Of a stretch of 5,807 nt of DNA, positions 1-4,557 are shown one piece after another (position 1 is the first letter of the stretch; every line of letters begins with the position of its first letter). The notes below the pieces were generated by a model that was given only the letters and a program-made list of their open reading frames with translations, was not told the origin of the DNA and did no database searches. The stretch is from Clostridia bacterium. Its GTDB lineage: Bacteria > Bacillota > Clostridia > Oscillospirales > CAG-382. A program made the position numbers and the translations under genes. The stretch is from contig JAGBCG010000088.1 of the NCBI GenBank assembly GCA_017938055.1, positions 1 through 5,807 of the forward strand, read 5' to 3'.

Positions 1-777
1 GGCTCTCATCACAAAGTGACTTGCTCCCGACGAAAGAGAGCCTAAAGCCGCTTTTTTCATACGCACCCTGTAATGCTCTTTCTGAAGCTGTTTTGATTTT
101 TCAGTCGACATTTCCTCTCCGCCAAAGGATTTTACAACAAGCAGATTTTCCAGCACCTCCTGCCAGAACGACCTTACTCTGCCCTCCTGCTTTTGCATAT
201 CCTTGTGAAGCTGTTTAACCATATCTCTGAAAAATCTTGTTGCTACATAAATAATTATTCCGCCTACCGCAAAGACCACCGCAAACTGCCATTGCATAAC
301 AACAAGCACAGTGAACGCACAAACAAGTCTTACCACCACAGATATAACCGTAGGAGGAAGAGTTGTAACCGCATCCGTTATAACAGATACGTCGCCCGTA
401 AGGCGATTTACCAGTTCCCCACTGTGAAAAGCACGTATCTGTGGATAGCTTTTTGAAAGTTGAGTTGCAAACAGTCTTTCTTTATAGCTTATATCAAGCT
501 TTGCACGAAGCTTTTCTGTATAGTACCTCAAAAAAACAGACAAACTAATCTGAAAAAACGCTATTAGTGCACACATTACGGAAAAACGTACAAGTCCACT
601 TATGTTTCCGTCTGTAGCACTGTCAAGCAAATGCTTTGTCACAAGTGCCGTGACCGTACCCGTAGCTGCAATAACTGCATTTATGAGCATTACAAGAACG
701 ATATGTCCGGTCTTTGGCTTTGCAACATCGCAAATCCATTTTAATGCGTTTTTATCGCATTTATTATTTTTCATCAT
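1..777 (-). CDS. ABC exporter transmembrane domain, ATP-binding cassette family B-like (partial, C-terminus off the left edge)
   Basis: The minus strand is open from ATG at 777 (or the adjacent ATG at 774) to base 1, giving 259 residues with no stop, so the 3' end is missing. The protein reads as the membrane domain of a type IV ABC exporter. Hydrophobic segments lie near residues 26-46, 63-83, 143-160 and 164-180. The HSGELVNRLTGDV stretch (118-130) is typical of the first cytoplasmic loop region, and ENLLVVKSFGGEE (210-222) is the usual motif of the second. Family members are about 560-600 residues, so the rest of the membrane domain and the nucleotide-binding domain (Walker A, signature, Walker B) should lie beyond the edge. 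Substrate cannot be told. The start overlaps the end of the ytfJ-like gene by 11-14 nt and only a weak AAGAAA precedes it, so translation is probably coupled to ytfJ. Family is confident; function beyond export is unknown. Confidence 0.88.
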   Translation of the reverse strand, partial: MMKNNKCDKNALKWICDVAKPKTGHIVLVMLINAVIAATGTVTALVTKHLLDSATDGNISGLVRFSVMCALIAFFQISLSVFLRYYTEKLRAKLDISYKERLFATQLSKSYPQIRAFHSGELVNRLTGDVSVITDAVTTLPPTVISVVVRLVCAFTVLVVMQWQFAVVFAVGGIIIYVATRFFRDMVKQLHKDMQKQEGRVRSFWQEVLENLLVVKSFGGEEMSTEKSKQLQKEHYRVRMKKAALGSLSSGASHFVMRA

Positions 778-1258
778 GTGTTTCTTGTGTAACCGTTTCT
801 GTCACGGTGGTTTCCTGTTTTTCTGTCACAACTGTTTTTTCGGACTTATCTTTAGAGAATATGCTCTTAACCTTTGAAATAATTCCGGGGACATTGTCAA
901 GTGCCTTGTCTATTTCGTTTACAGTTCCCGAAATTTTTGAGTTTGCAAAGCCCGACTCACTGCCGATATTCAAAAGCTTGGTTTCTCCGTCCTTGCCCAC
1001 AACAATAAATGCAATAGGTGAAACAGTAAGACCTGTTCCTCCGCCACCTGCATTATTTGGCACTTCATTGCCATATGTGCCGCCGCCAAGTCCTACACCT
1101 ATTGATATTTTGGACACAGGAATAAGCGTAACTTCTCCCACAGATATTGGCTCGCCGATTACAGTATGAGTTTCTGCTGCTTCCTTTACCTCTTTAAGTG
1201 CAAGTCTTACCGATTCCATAATTGAAGAGCCGTTTTGATTGATTCCATTCTGATTCAT
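764..1258 (-). CDS. ytfJ: Sporulation protein YtfJ/GerW family (Spore_YtfJ)
   Basis: This 164-residue protein matches the Spore_YtfJ family. It has an N-terminal helix (about 12-30), then the conserved pattern HTVIGEPISVGEVTLIPVSK (31-50), a glycine-rich SIGVGLGGGTYG stretch (52-63), a second glycine run (71-76) and TVSPIAFIVVGKDGETKLLNI (about 78-98). A tail with KALDNVPGIISKVKSIF (118-134) and a charged, Thr/Glu-rich end (137-164) follows. In Bacillus subtilis YtfJ (GerW) is a forespore-expressed protein needed for L-alanine-triggered spore germination; its biochemical activity is not established. The ATG at 1258 has AGGAAG six nt upstream, which supports this start over Met14. It follows the DUF2953 gene by 26 nt, the same pairing as ytfI-ytfJ in Bacillus, which supports both calls. 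The N-terminus carries a small NQNG duplication. The presence of this gene suggests an endospore-forming lineage. Confidence 0.93.
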   Translation of the reverse strand: MNQNGINQNGSSIMESVRLALKEVKEAAETHTVIGEPISVGEVTLIPVSKISIGVGLGGGTYGNEVPNNAGGGGTGLTVSPIAFIVVGKDGETKLLNIGSESGFANSKISGTVNEIDKALDNVPGIISKVKSIFSKDKSEKTVVTEKQETTVTETVTQETHDEK

Positions 1259-1264
1259 ACCGTT

Positions 1265-1270
1265 CTTCCT
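1265..1270 (-). promoter_or_regulatory. Ribosome binding site of ytfJ
   Basis: AGGAAG on the minus strand sits six nt before the ATG at 1258. It lies in the 26-nt gap after the ytfI-like stop codon and fixes the ytfJ start. Confidence 0.75.
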
Positions 1271-1275
1271 TTCTG

Positions 1276-1291
1276 TAACTGATGTCAGTTA
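1276..1291. repeat. Short palindrome across the ytfI stop codon
   Basis: TAACTGA and TCAGTTA (7-bp arms, 2-nt centre) form a perfect inverted repeat that includes the TGA stop codon of the DUF2953 gene (1285-1287). There is no T-tract, so it is not an intrinsic terminator. With only a 2-nt centre it would fold as a weak hairpin. It may be chance. Confidence 0.4.
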
Positions 1292-1950
1292 TCTTTAAGA
1301 AATTTTTTTACAAGTATTTTTATAGCTGTAGAAACAACAAATATGCCTCTGACAGATATTTTCAAATCTGCCAGAACGCTTCCCTTTTCTGAAACAAAGT
1401 CAGGATTTACCCTCACATTTTCATGATATATTCTGGATTTTCCAAAGGTGCTGCAAAGTGCAAGTCCCGCACTAACACCGGAGCACATTAATCCAAATCG
1501 CACTGCCGTGTCGCACGCATCTTCTCCCGACACATTTACAATCAGCTTGTTTATGTTGATTTGCCCGTGTTTTCCAAAAAGTCTGCCAACCTGCTTAACA
1601 ATATCAAAAATAAACGAAACCGTTTCACTCAATGATTCCCTTTTACCTTTTTTTTCCTTGTGACCTTGAAGCAACGCTTCTTTCCGGCTGTCAGCATTTT
1701 TTTCTTGCTGCACACTGTTACCATCCTGTGACGCAGCTTGTTTTTTAAGTACGGTTTTCTTTTTTTCTTTTTTCTTCTTATGCTTTTTTTCTTTTGGAGG
1801 ATAAAGCTTTATTGAAAAAAATGAAAATCCTGCATAAACCGAGAGTGTATCTTCACATATAACCCTGACAGATAATTTTGGTAAAACAAGTAAAAGCAAT
1901 AAGGCGAAAAATACCGAGAGAACAATCAATATGATAGTTAAAACCGTCAA
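1285..1950 (-). CDS. ytfI: DUF2953 family membrane-anchored protein (YtfI-like)
   Basis: The predicted protein is 221 residues from a TTG start. It opens with a strongly hydrophobic segment (residues 3-24), continues through a short beta-rich stretch (25-51), then a lysine-rich low-complexity linker (about 53-105). The C-terminal region has the DUF2953 pattern: INKLIVNVSGEDACDTAVRFG (133-153) and later RVNPDF (180-185). The function of DUF2953 proteins is not known. In Bacillus ytfI lies next to ytfJ, and this arrangement is repeated here 26 nt upstream of ytfJ, so a sporulation-associated role is plausible but inferred. The TTG at 1948-1950 is chosen because AGGGGAG lies just upstream, while the in-frame ATG at 1992 has no ribosome binding site and overlaps the likely -10 element. 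The Lys-rich linker is encoded by A-rich homopolymer runs and could vary in length between strains. Confidence 0.85.
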   Translation of the reverse strand: MTVLTIILIVLSVFFALLLLLVLPKLSVRVICEDTLSVYAGFSFFSIKLYPPKEKKHKKKKEKKKTVLKKQAASQDGNSVQQEKNADSRKEALLQGHKEKKGKRESLSETVSFIFDIVKQVGRLFGKHGQININKLIVNVSGEDACDTAVRFGLMCSGVSAGLALCSTFGKSRIYHENVRVNPDFVSEKGSVLADLKISVRGIFVVSTAIKILVKKFLKDN

Positions 1951-1952
1951 GT

Positions 1953-1959
1953 TCTCCCC
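1953..1959 (-). promoter_or_regulatory. Ribosome binding site selecting the TTG start of ytfI
   Basis: AGAGGGGAGAAC precedes TTG on the minus strand, with the GGGGAG core about 3-5 nt from the start. No comparable site precedes the in-frame ATG at 1992, so the TTG at 1950 is preferred. Confidence 0.7.
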
Positions 1960-1982
1960 TCTTTTCCATTTATAGATATTTA

Positions 1983-2011
1983 AGTATACCACATATATTT
2001 TTTAAATGCAA
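1983..2011 (-). promoter_or_regulatory. Probable promoter of the ytfI-ytfJ-ABC operon
   Basis: On the minus strand TTGCAT (2011-2006), a 17-nt spacer, then TATACT (1988-1983) preceded by TG plus one base, form an extended -10 promoter. Transcription would begin near 1976, giving a leader of about 26 nt before TTG 1950. It reads best as a vegetative sigma-A promoter with a weak -35. The GGTATACTTA stretch also has partial resemblance to forespore sigma-F/G -10 patterns, and a sporulation sigma factor would suit ytfJ, but the -35 does not clearly fit. Confidence 0.55.
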
Positions 2012-2054
2012 CAAGCATTATTTAAACAATCTGCAAAGTAAAGGCAACTTATTG

Positions 2055-2075
2055 TACATTTTTGCCCAAAATGTA
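2055..2075. repeat. 8-bp inverted repeat in the divergent intergenic region
   Basis: TACATTTT (2055-2062) and AAAATGTA (2068-2075) flank a TGCCC loop. The repeat lies between the two divergent promoters, about 44 nt from the left -35 and 59 nt from the right one. It lacks a T-tract on either strand, so it is not a terminator. It could be a protein-binding site, or chance in AT-rich DNA. Confidence 0.45.
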
Positions 2076-2134
2076 AAAATTTACTCACTTTTTTAAATTA
2101 TATTTATGTTTTTTATTAAAGTTATAAATTTCTA

Positions 2135-2163
2135 TTGCTTATTCACTTCAGATGTGATATAAT
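2135..2163 (+). promoter_or_regulatory. Promoter of the pyrophosphatase-like/NUDIX gene
   Basis: TTGCTT (2135-2140), a 17-nt spacer, and a perfect TATAAT (2158-2163) preceded by TGA form a strong extended -10 sigma-A promoter. The start of transcription would be near 2170, giving a leader of roughly 70 nt before the chosen ATG at 2239. Confidence 0.8.
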
Positions 2164-2176
2164 GAGCATGAATAAT

Positions 2177-2224
2177 AAGGCAGTTTTGCCTTGACTTTAA
2201 TTGTTCTTCGGTTTTCCCGAAGAA
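2177..2224 (+). promoter_or_regulatory. Structured 5' leader: two tandem hairpins before the NUDIX gene
   Basis: Hairpin 1 is AAGGCA (2177-2182), loop GTTT, TGCCTT (2187-2192). Hairpin 2 is TTCTTCGG (2204-2211), loop TTTTC, CCGAAGAA (2217-2224). Both have perfect arms and lie between the inferred transcript start (about 2170) and the ribosome binding site AAGGA, which begins at 2225 right after hairpin 2. I do not recognise a known riboswitch class. The hairpins could affect translation or mRNA stability. The stems are seen in the sequence; a regulatory role is inference. Confidence 0.5.
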
Positions 2225-2229
2225 AAGGA
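2225..2229 (+). promoter_or_regulatory. Ribosome binding site deciding the NUDIX gene start
   Basis: AAGGA ends nine nt before ATG 2239 and directly touches ATG 2230. The spacing favours 2239 and rules out the upstream TTG at 2191, which would place the two leader hairpins inside the coding region. Confidence 0.7.
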
Positions 2230-2238
2230 ATGGTTAAA

Positions 2239-3012
2239 ATGAGCTTCAACGAATACAACGCGACAAAGAGCACCCGAAGCGTTCTGGGCGGAGTATACGA
2301 TGTAAAAATCACCTCCACATTTTTTCTCTACAACTCAAATCGCAGAGCCGGTATGCTTAATTGCGGGAAAGCAAAGCATGGTGGCAAAGACGTTACCGTT
2401 TACGTAATAGGAGTAAACTCTGCTATATCTGAGTTCAGAGGACAGGTCATTGCCGTGGCAAAGGACAGGCAGGAAGAAAAGGACGATATCTGGGTTGCTG
2501 TTCCCGACGGCACAGTTATGTATGAGCCAAGACTTATATCTCTTCTTGACAAATATATTCCTTCTGACCGCTATAAATACGTATGCTACTACGAAAAAAG
2601 CTGTGGTGCGGTAATGTATACCCACAAGGACGGGCAAAGAATGTACATTCTTATAACCAACATATCGGGACATATTGGTTTTCCAAAAGGTCACATTGAG
2701 TCGGGCGAGAATGAAAAGCAAACCGCGTTACGTGAAATTTATGAGGAAACAGGCGTAAAGACGAAAATCATAGACGGCTTCAGAGAGTCCTACAATTACC
2801 TCATCAATGGTTTTATTAAGAAAAAAGCAGTATATTTTCTTGCACAGTTCAAAGAAGAAGATATACAAATGAATATCCGTGAAATATCCGAATACCGTCT
2901 TTTAACCTTTGACGAAGCTTATTCGACGCTCAACTTCAAGCATGACAAGGATATTCTCAAAAAGGCAGATACATTTGCCGATTACCTTGAATCAGACAAA
3001 CATGACATATAA
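2239..3012 (+). CDS. NUDIX hydrolase with N-terminal inorganic-pyrophosphatase-like domain
   Basis: The protein is 257 residues from ATG 2239. The C-terminal domain (about 117-250) is NUDIX: the box begins at G151 and shows the G-x5-E-x7-REUxEExGU pattern complete (G151, E157, R165, E166, E169, E170, G172, V173), preceded by GFPKGH. Such domains hydrolyse nucleoside diphosphates linked to another moiety; GFPKGH with this box resembles diadenosine tetraphosphate hydrolases, but the substrate is not certain. The N-terminal half (about 15-110), including DVTVYVIGVN (51-60), FRGQVIAVAKD (66-76) and IWVAVPDGT (84-92), resembles short Firmicute proteins annotated as inorganic pyrophosphatase. The family I signature DxDPxD is absent, so this domain is probably not an active pyrophosphatase. 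The gene stands alone with its own promoter, structured leader and terminator. The NUDIX call is very sure; the N-terminal assignment is from remembered family patterns and moderately sure. Confidence 0.9.
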   Translation: MSFNEYNATKSTRSVLGGVYDVKITSTFFLYNSNRRAGMLNCGKAKHGGKDVTVYVIGVNSAISEFRGQVIAVAKDRQEEKDDIWVAVPDGTVMYEPRLISLLDKYIPSDRYKYVCYYEKSCGAVMYTHKDGQRMYILITNISGHIGFPKGHIESGENEKQTALREIYEETGVKTKIIDGFRESYNYLINGFIKKKAVYFLAQFKEEDIQMNIREISEYRLLTFDEAYSTLNFKHDKDILKKADTFADYLESDKHDI

Positions 3013-3018
3013 ACACAT

Positions 3019-3050
3019 ACGGCTGTCCATCAGGACAGCCGTTTTATTTT
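3019..3050 (+). terminator. Intrinsic terminator of the NUDIX gene
   Basis: ACGGCTGTCC (3019-3028), loop ATCA, and GGACAGCCGT (3033-3042) form a perfect 10-bp GC-rich stem, running into a TTTTATTTT tract. It begins six nt after the stop codon at 3010-3012. On the minus strand the stem is followed by ATGTGTTTAT, so it would be at best a weak terminator for rhaA transcription. Confidence 0.93.
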
Positions 3051-3072
3051 CACGAGCAGGAAAAACTGTTTT

Positions 3073-3092
3073 TTCGTAAAGGTTTCTACGAA
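3073..3092. repeat. Minor inverted repeat between convergent genes
   Basis: TTCGTA (3073-3078) and TACGAA (3087-3092) flank an 8-nt loop in the gap between the NUDIX terminator and the rhaA end. There is no clear T-tract on the minus strand. It may contribute to rhaA transcript 3'-end structure, or be chance. Confidence 0.3.
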
Positions 3093-3107
3093 TATCTTTT
3101 CTCTTTG

Positions 3108-3141
3108 ATTACTTTATCTTTTTTAGTAAAGAAAAAGTAAT
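3108..3141. repeat. Imperfect palindrome abutting the rhaA stop codon
   Basis: Arms ATTACTTT (3108-3115) and AAAGTAAT (3134-3141) continue, after one A/A mismatch, into TCTTT (3117-3121) and AAAGA (3128-3132) around a 6-nt loop. It touches the rhaA stop codon (3142-3144) on the minus strand. Its arms resemble those of the palindrome at 4448-4475, upstream of rhaA, with extra bases inserted. It lacks a following T-tract on the minus strand, so it is not a classic terminator, but it may protect the transcript 3' end. Confidence 0.6.
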
Positions 3142-4392
3142 TTATCTTTTAAGGAGCACTTCGTTTTCGTACTTAACAACCTCATCATACCAAGCCTTGT
3201 CTGAGCTTACGCCGCATCTTTCGCAATATTCTGCCCAGATGTCGCCAAATGGAAGTGTCTTGACTTCTTCCTGCATAACAAGAAGCTCTGTGAGTTTGTT
3301 CTCATCCTGAAGTGCCTTGAGTGCCGCATTGGGTGTACAAAGAGCAGAAAGGAGAGCCTTCTGCATGCTTCTCATACCAACAACCCATGCTGCAATTCTG
3401 TTGATGCTTGCATCAAAGTAGTCAAGTGCAATGTAAACTCTGTCAAGAGCATCACATCTTACAATTTCCTTTGCAATTTCCTTTGTTTCATCGTCAAGAA
3501 TAAGCACGTGGTCACTATCCCATCTTACACCTCTTGTCACATGCAGAGCAACTTCGGGGAAGAATGTGAGAAGTGCGGGAATCTTATCAGAAACTACTTC
3601 TGTAGGATGATAGTGTCCATTATCCATAAGAGGCAGACAGCCGTCATGTGTTGCAGCAAATGTAAGGGAAAATTCAGCGGAGCCTGTTGTGTAGGACTCA
3701 ACGCCAATACCAAACACCTTAGATTCTACGCAAGGCTTAACAAGATTCTTATCAAAAGGCTCTGCAAGAATTGCTTCGATGGATTCCTTATATCTCATTC
3801 TGGGGCCCATTCTGTCTGCAGGGATATCCTTAAATCCGTCACCTGTCCATATATTCATAACGCAGGGGAAGCCTGTTTCCTTTGCGAAATATTCAGAAAT
3901 TCTGATACATGCCTTGCCATGTTCAATCCAGAAATCACGTGTTGCCTTATCAGGACTTGAAAGTGAAAGACCGTCCTTTATTTTAGGATGTGAGAAGAAT
4001 GTGGGGTTAAAATCAATACCCATTCCATACTTCTTTGCAAGGTCTACCCACTTTTTGAAGTGCTTTGGTTCAAGCTTATCTCTGTCGCAGAACTCACCCT
4101 TTTCAAAAATCGCATAGCAAGCATGAACGTTGAGCTTCTTCTTGCCTGGAATAAGGCTCATTGCCTTTTCCATATCGCTCATCAGCTGTTCGGGAGTTGT
4201 AGCTTTGCCTGGATAATTACCGGTTGTCTGAATACCACCTGTAAGAGGGCCGTCATGGTCAAAACCGATAACGTCATCGCCCTGCCAACAGTGCATTGCG
4301 ATTGCAACATTCTTTAATGTTTCCATTGCCTTTTCTGTGTCTACGCCAAAGGATGCGTATATCTCTTTAGCTGATTCGTATCTTGTGCTCAT
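3142..4392 (-). CDS. rhaA: L-rhamnose isomerase
   Basis: The 416-residue cytoplasmic enzyme interconverts L-rhamnose and L-rhamnulose, the first step of rhamnose catabolism. Length and sequence fit full-length bacterial RhaA (E. coli 419). Recognisable stretches are MHCWQGDDVIGFD (33-45), GGIQTTGNYPGKA (52-64), DFNPTFFSHP (127-136), MNIWTGDGFKDIPADR (179-194), and the metal-binding region DNGHYHPTE (257-265) with RWDSDHV (290-296). H260, D292 and D294 correspond to E. coli H262, D294 and D296, which bind manganese. The ATG at 4390-4392 has AAGGAG seven nt upstream. It follows rhaB by 165 nt in the same direction, so the two probably share a transcript, although the long gap with a palindrome could separate their expression. 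It converges with the NUDIX gene. No aldolase gene follows it in this window. Confidence 0.98.
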   Translation of the reverse strand: MSTRYESAKEIYASFGVDTEKAMETLKNVAIAMHCWQGDDVIGFDHDGPLTGGIQTTGNYPGKATTPEQLMSDMEKAMSLIPGKKKLNVHACYAIFEKGEFCDRDKLEPKHFKKWVDLAKKYGMGIDFNPTFFSHPKIKDGLSLSSPDKATRDFWIEHGKACIRISEYFAKETGFPCVMNIWTGDGFKDIPADRMGPRMRYKESIEAILAEPFDKNLVKPCVESKVFGIGVESYTTGSAEFSLTFAATHDGCLPLMDNGHYHPTEVVSDKIPALLTFFPEVALHVTRGVRWDSDHVLILDDETKEIAKEIVRCDALDRVYIALDYFDASINRIAAWVVGMRSMQKALLSALCTPNAALKALQDENKLTELLVMQEEVKTLPFGDIWAEYCERCGVSSDKAWYDEVVKYENEVLLKR

Positions 4393-4399
4393 TATTTTT

Positions 4400-4405
4400 C
4401 TCCTT
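4400..4405 (-). promoter_or_regulatory. Ribosome binding site of rhaA
   Basis: AAGGAG on the minus strand lies seven nt before the ATG at 4392, near ideal strength and spacing. It allows independent translation initiation on rhaA despite the long gap after rhaB. Confidence 0.88.
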
Positions 4406-4447
4406 ATTTATATCATATTTTTTAGATACATTATGTCACGCAGGTAC

Positions 4448-4475
4448 GGTTACTTTTCTTGAAAGAAAAGTAACC
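4448..4475. repeat. 28-nt palindrome in the rhaB-rhaA gap
   Basis: GGTTACTTTTCTT (4448-4460) and AAGAAAAGTAACC (4463-4475) form perfect 13-nt arms around GA. As RNA it would fold to a stem of about 11 bp with a TTGAAA or TTTCAA loop. Neither strand has a T-tract after it, so termination is unlikely. The form resembles dispersed intergenic palindromes that I associate with Clostridia genomes; that is from memory and unverified. A diverged relative lies at 3108-3141. It could serve as an mRNA stabilising or processing element between rhaB and rhaA. Confidence 0.75.
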
Positions 4476-4557
4476 AAAAGAACTTAAATTGGCTGTCGCC
4501 ATTTTTAAAAGAATTTCGATTTTATTAAACGGATTGTATTGGTATAGCCATGTCCGC
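4476..4557. other. Noncoding spacer between rhaB and the palindrome, possible repeat element
   Basis: No coding sequence is apparent. On the plus strand it carries GGCTGTCGCC (4491-4500) and GCCATGTCCGCC (4547-4558), two similar GC-rich blocks framing an AT-rich stretch. The second block begins right at the rhaB stop codon. Together with the 4448-4475 palindrome this could be one dispersed intergenic element of about 110 bp. That is a suspicion only, since copy number cannot be judged from one window. Confidence 0.35.

Noticed and set aside
21..877. Plus-strand open frames over the ABC exporter region
   Set aside because: Their translations look like antisense of a gene with clear ABC-exporter motifs on the minus strand, and they lack domain-like features of their own.
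2191..2238. TTG 2191 or ATG 2230 as the NUDIX gene start
   Set aside because: TTG 2191 has no ribosome binding site and lies within the hairpin leader; ATG 2230 directly touches AAGGA with no spacing, while ATG 2239 has a proper nine-nt spacer.
3508..4317. Plus-strand Cys-rich open frames inside rhaA
   Set aside because: They are antisense to a well-conserved rhamnose isomerase, and the Cys pairs do not form a convincing metal-binding pattern.
4407..4416. TGATATAAA on the minus strand just upstream of rhaA, looking like an extended -10 element
   Set aside because: Transcription from it would start at or within the rhaA ribosome binding site, leaving no usable leader, and no convincing -35 was identified.
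4448..4475. Palindrome as an intrinsic terminator between rhaB and rhaA
   Set aside because: No T-tract follows the stem on either strand and the stem is AT-rich.
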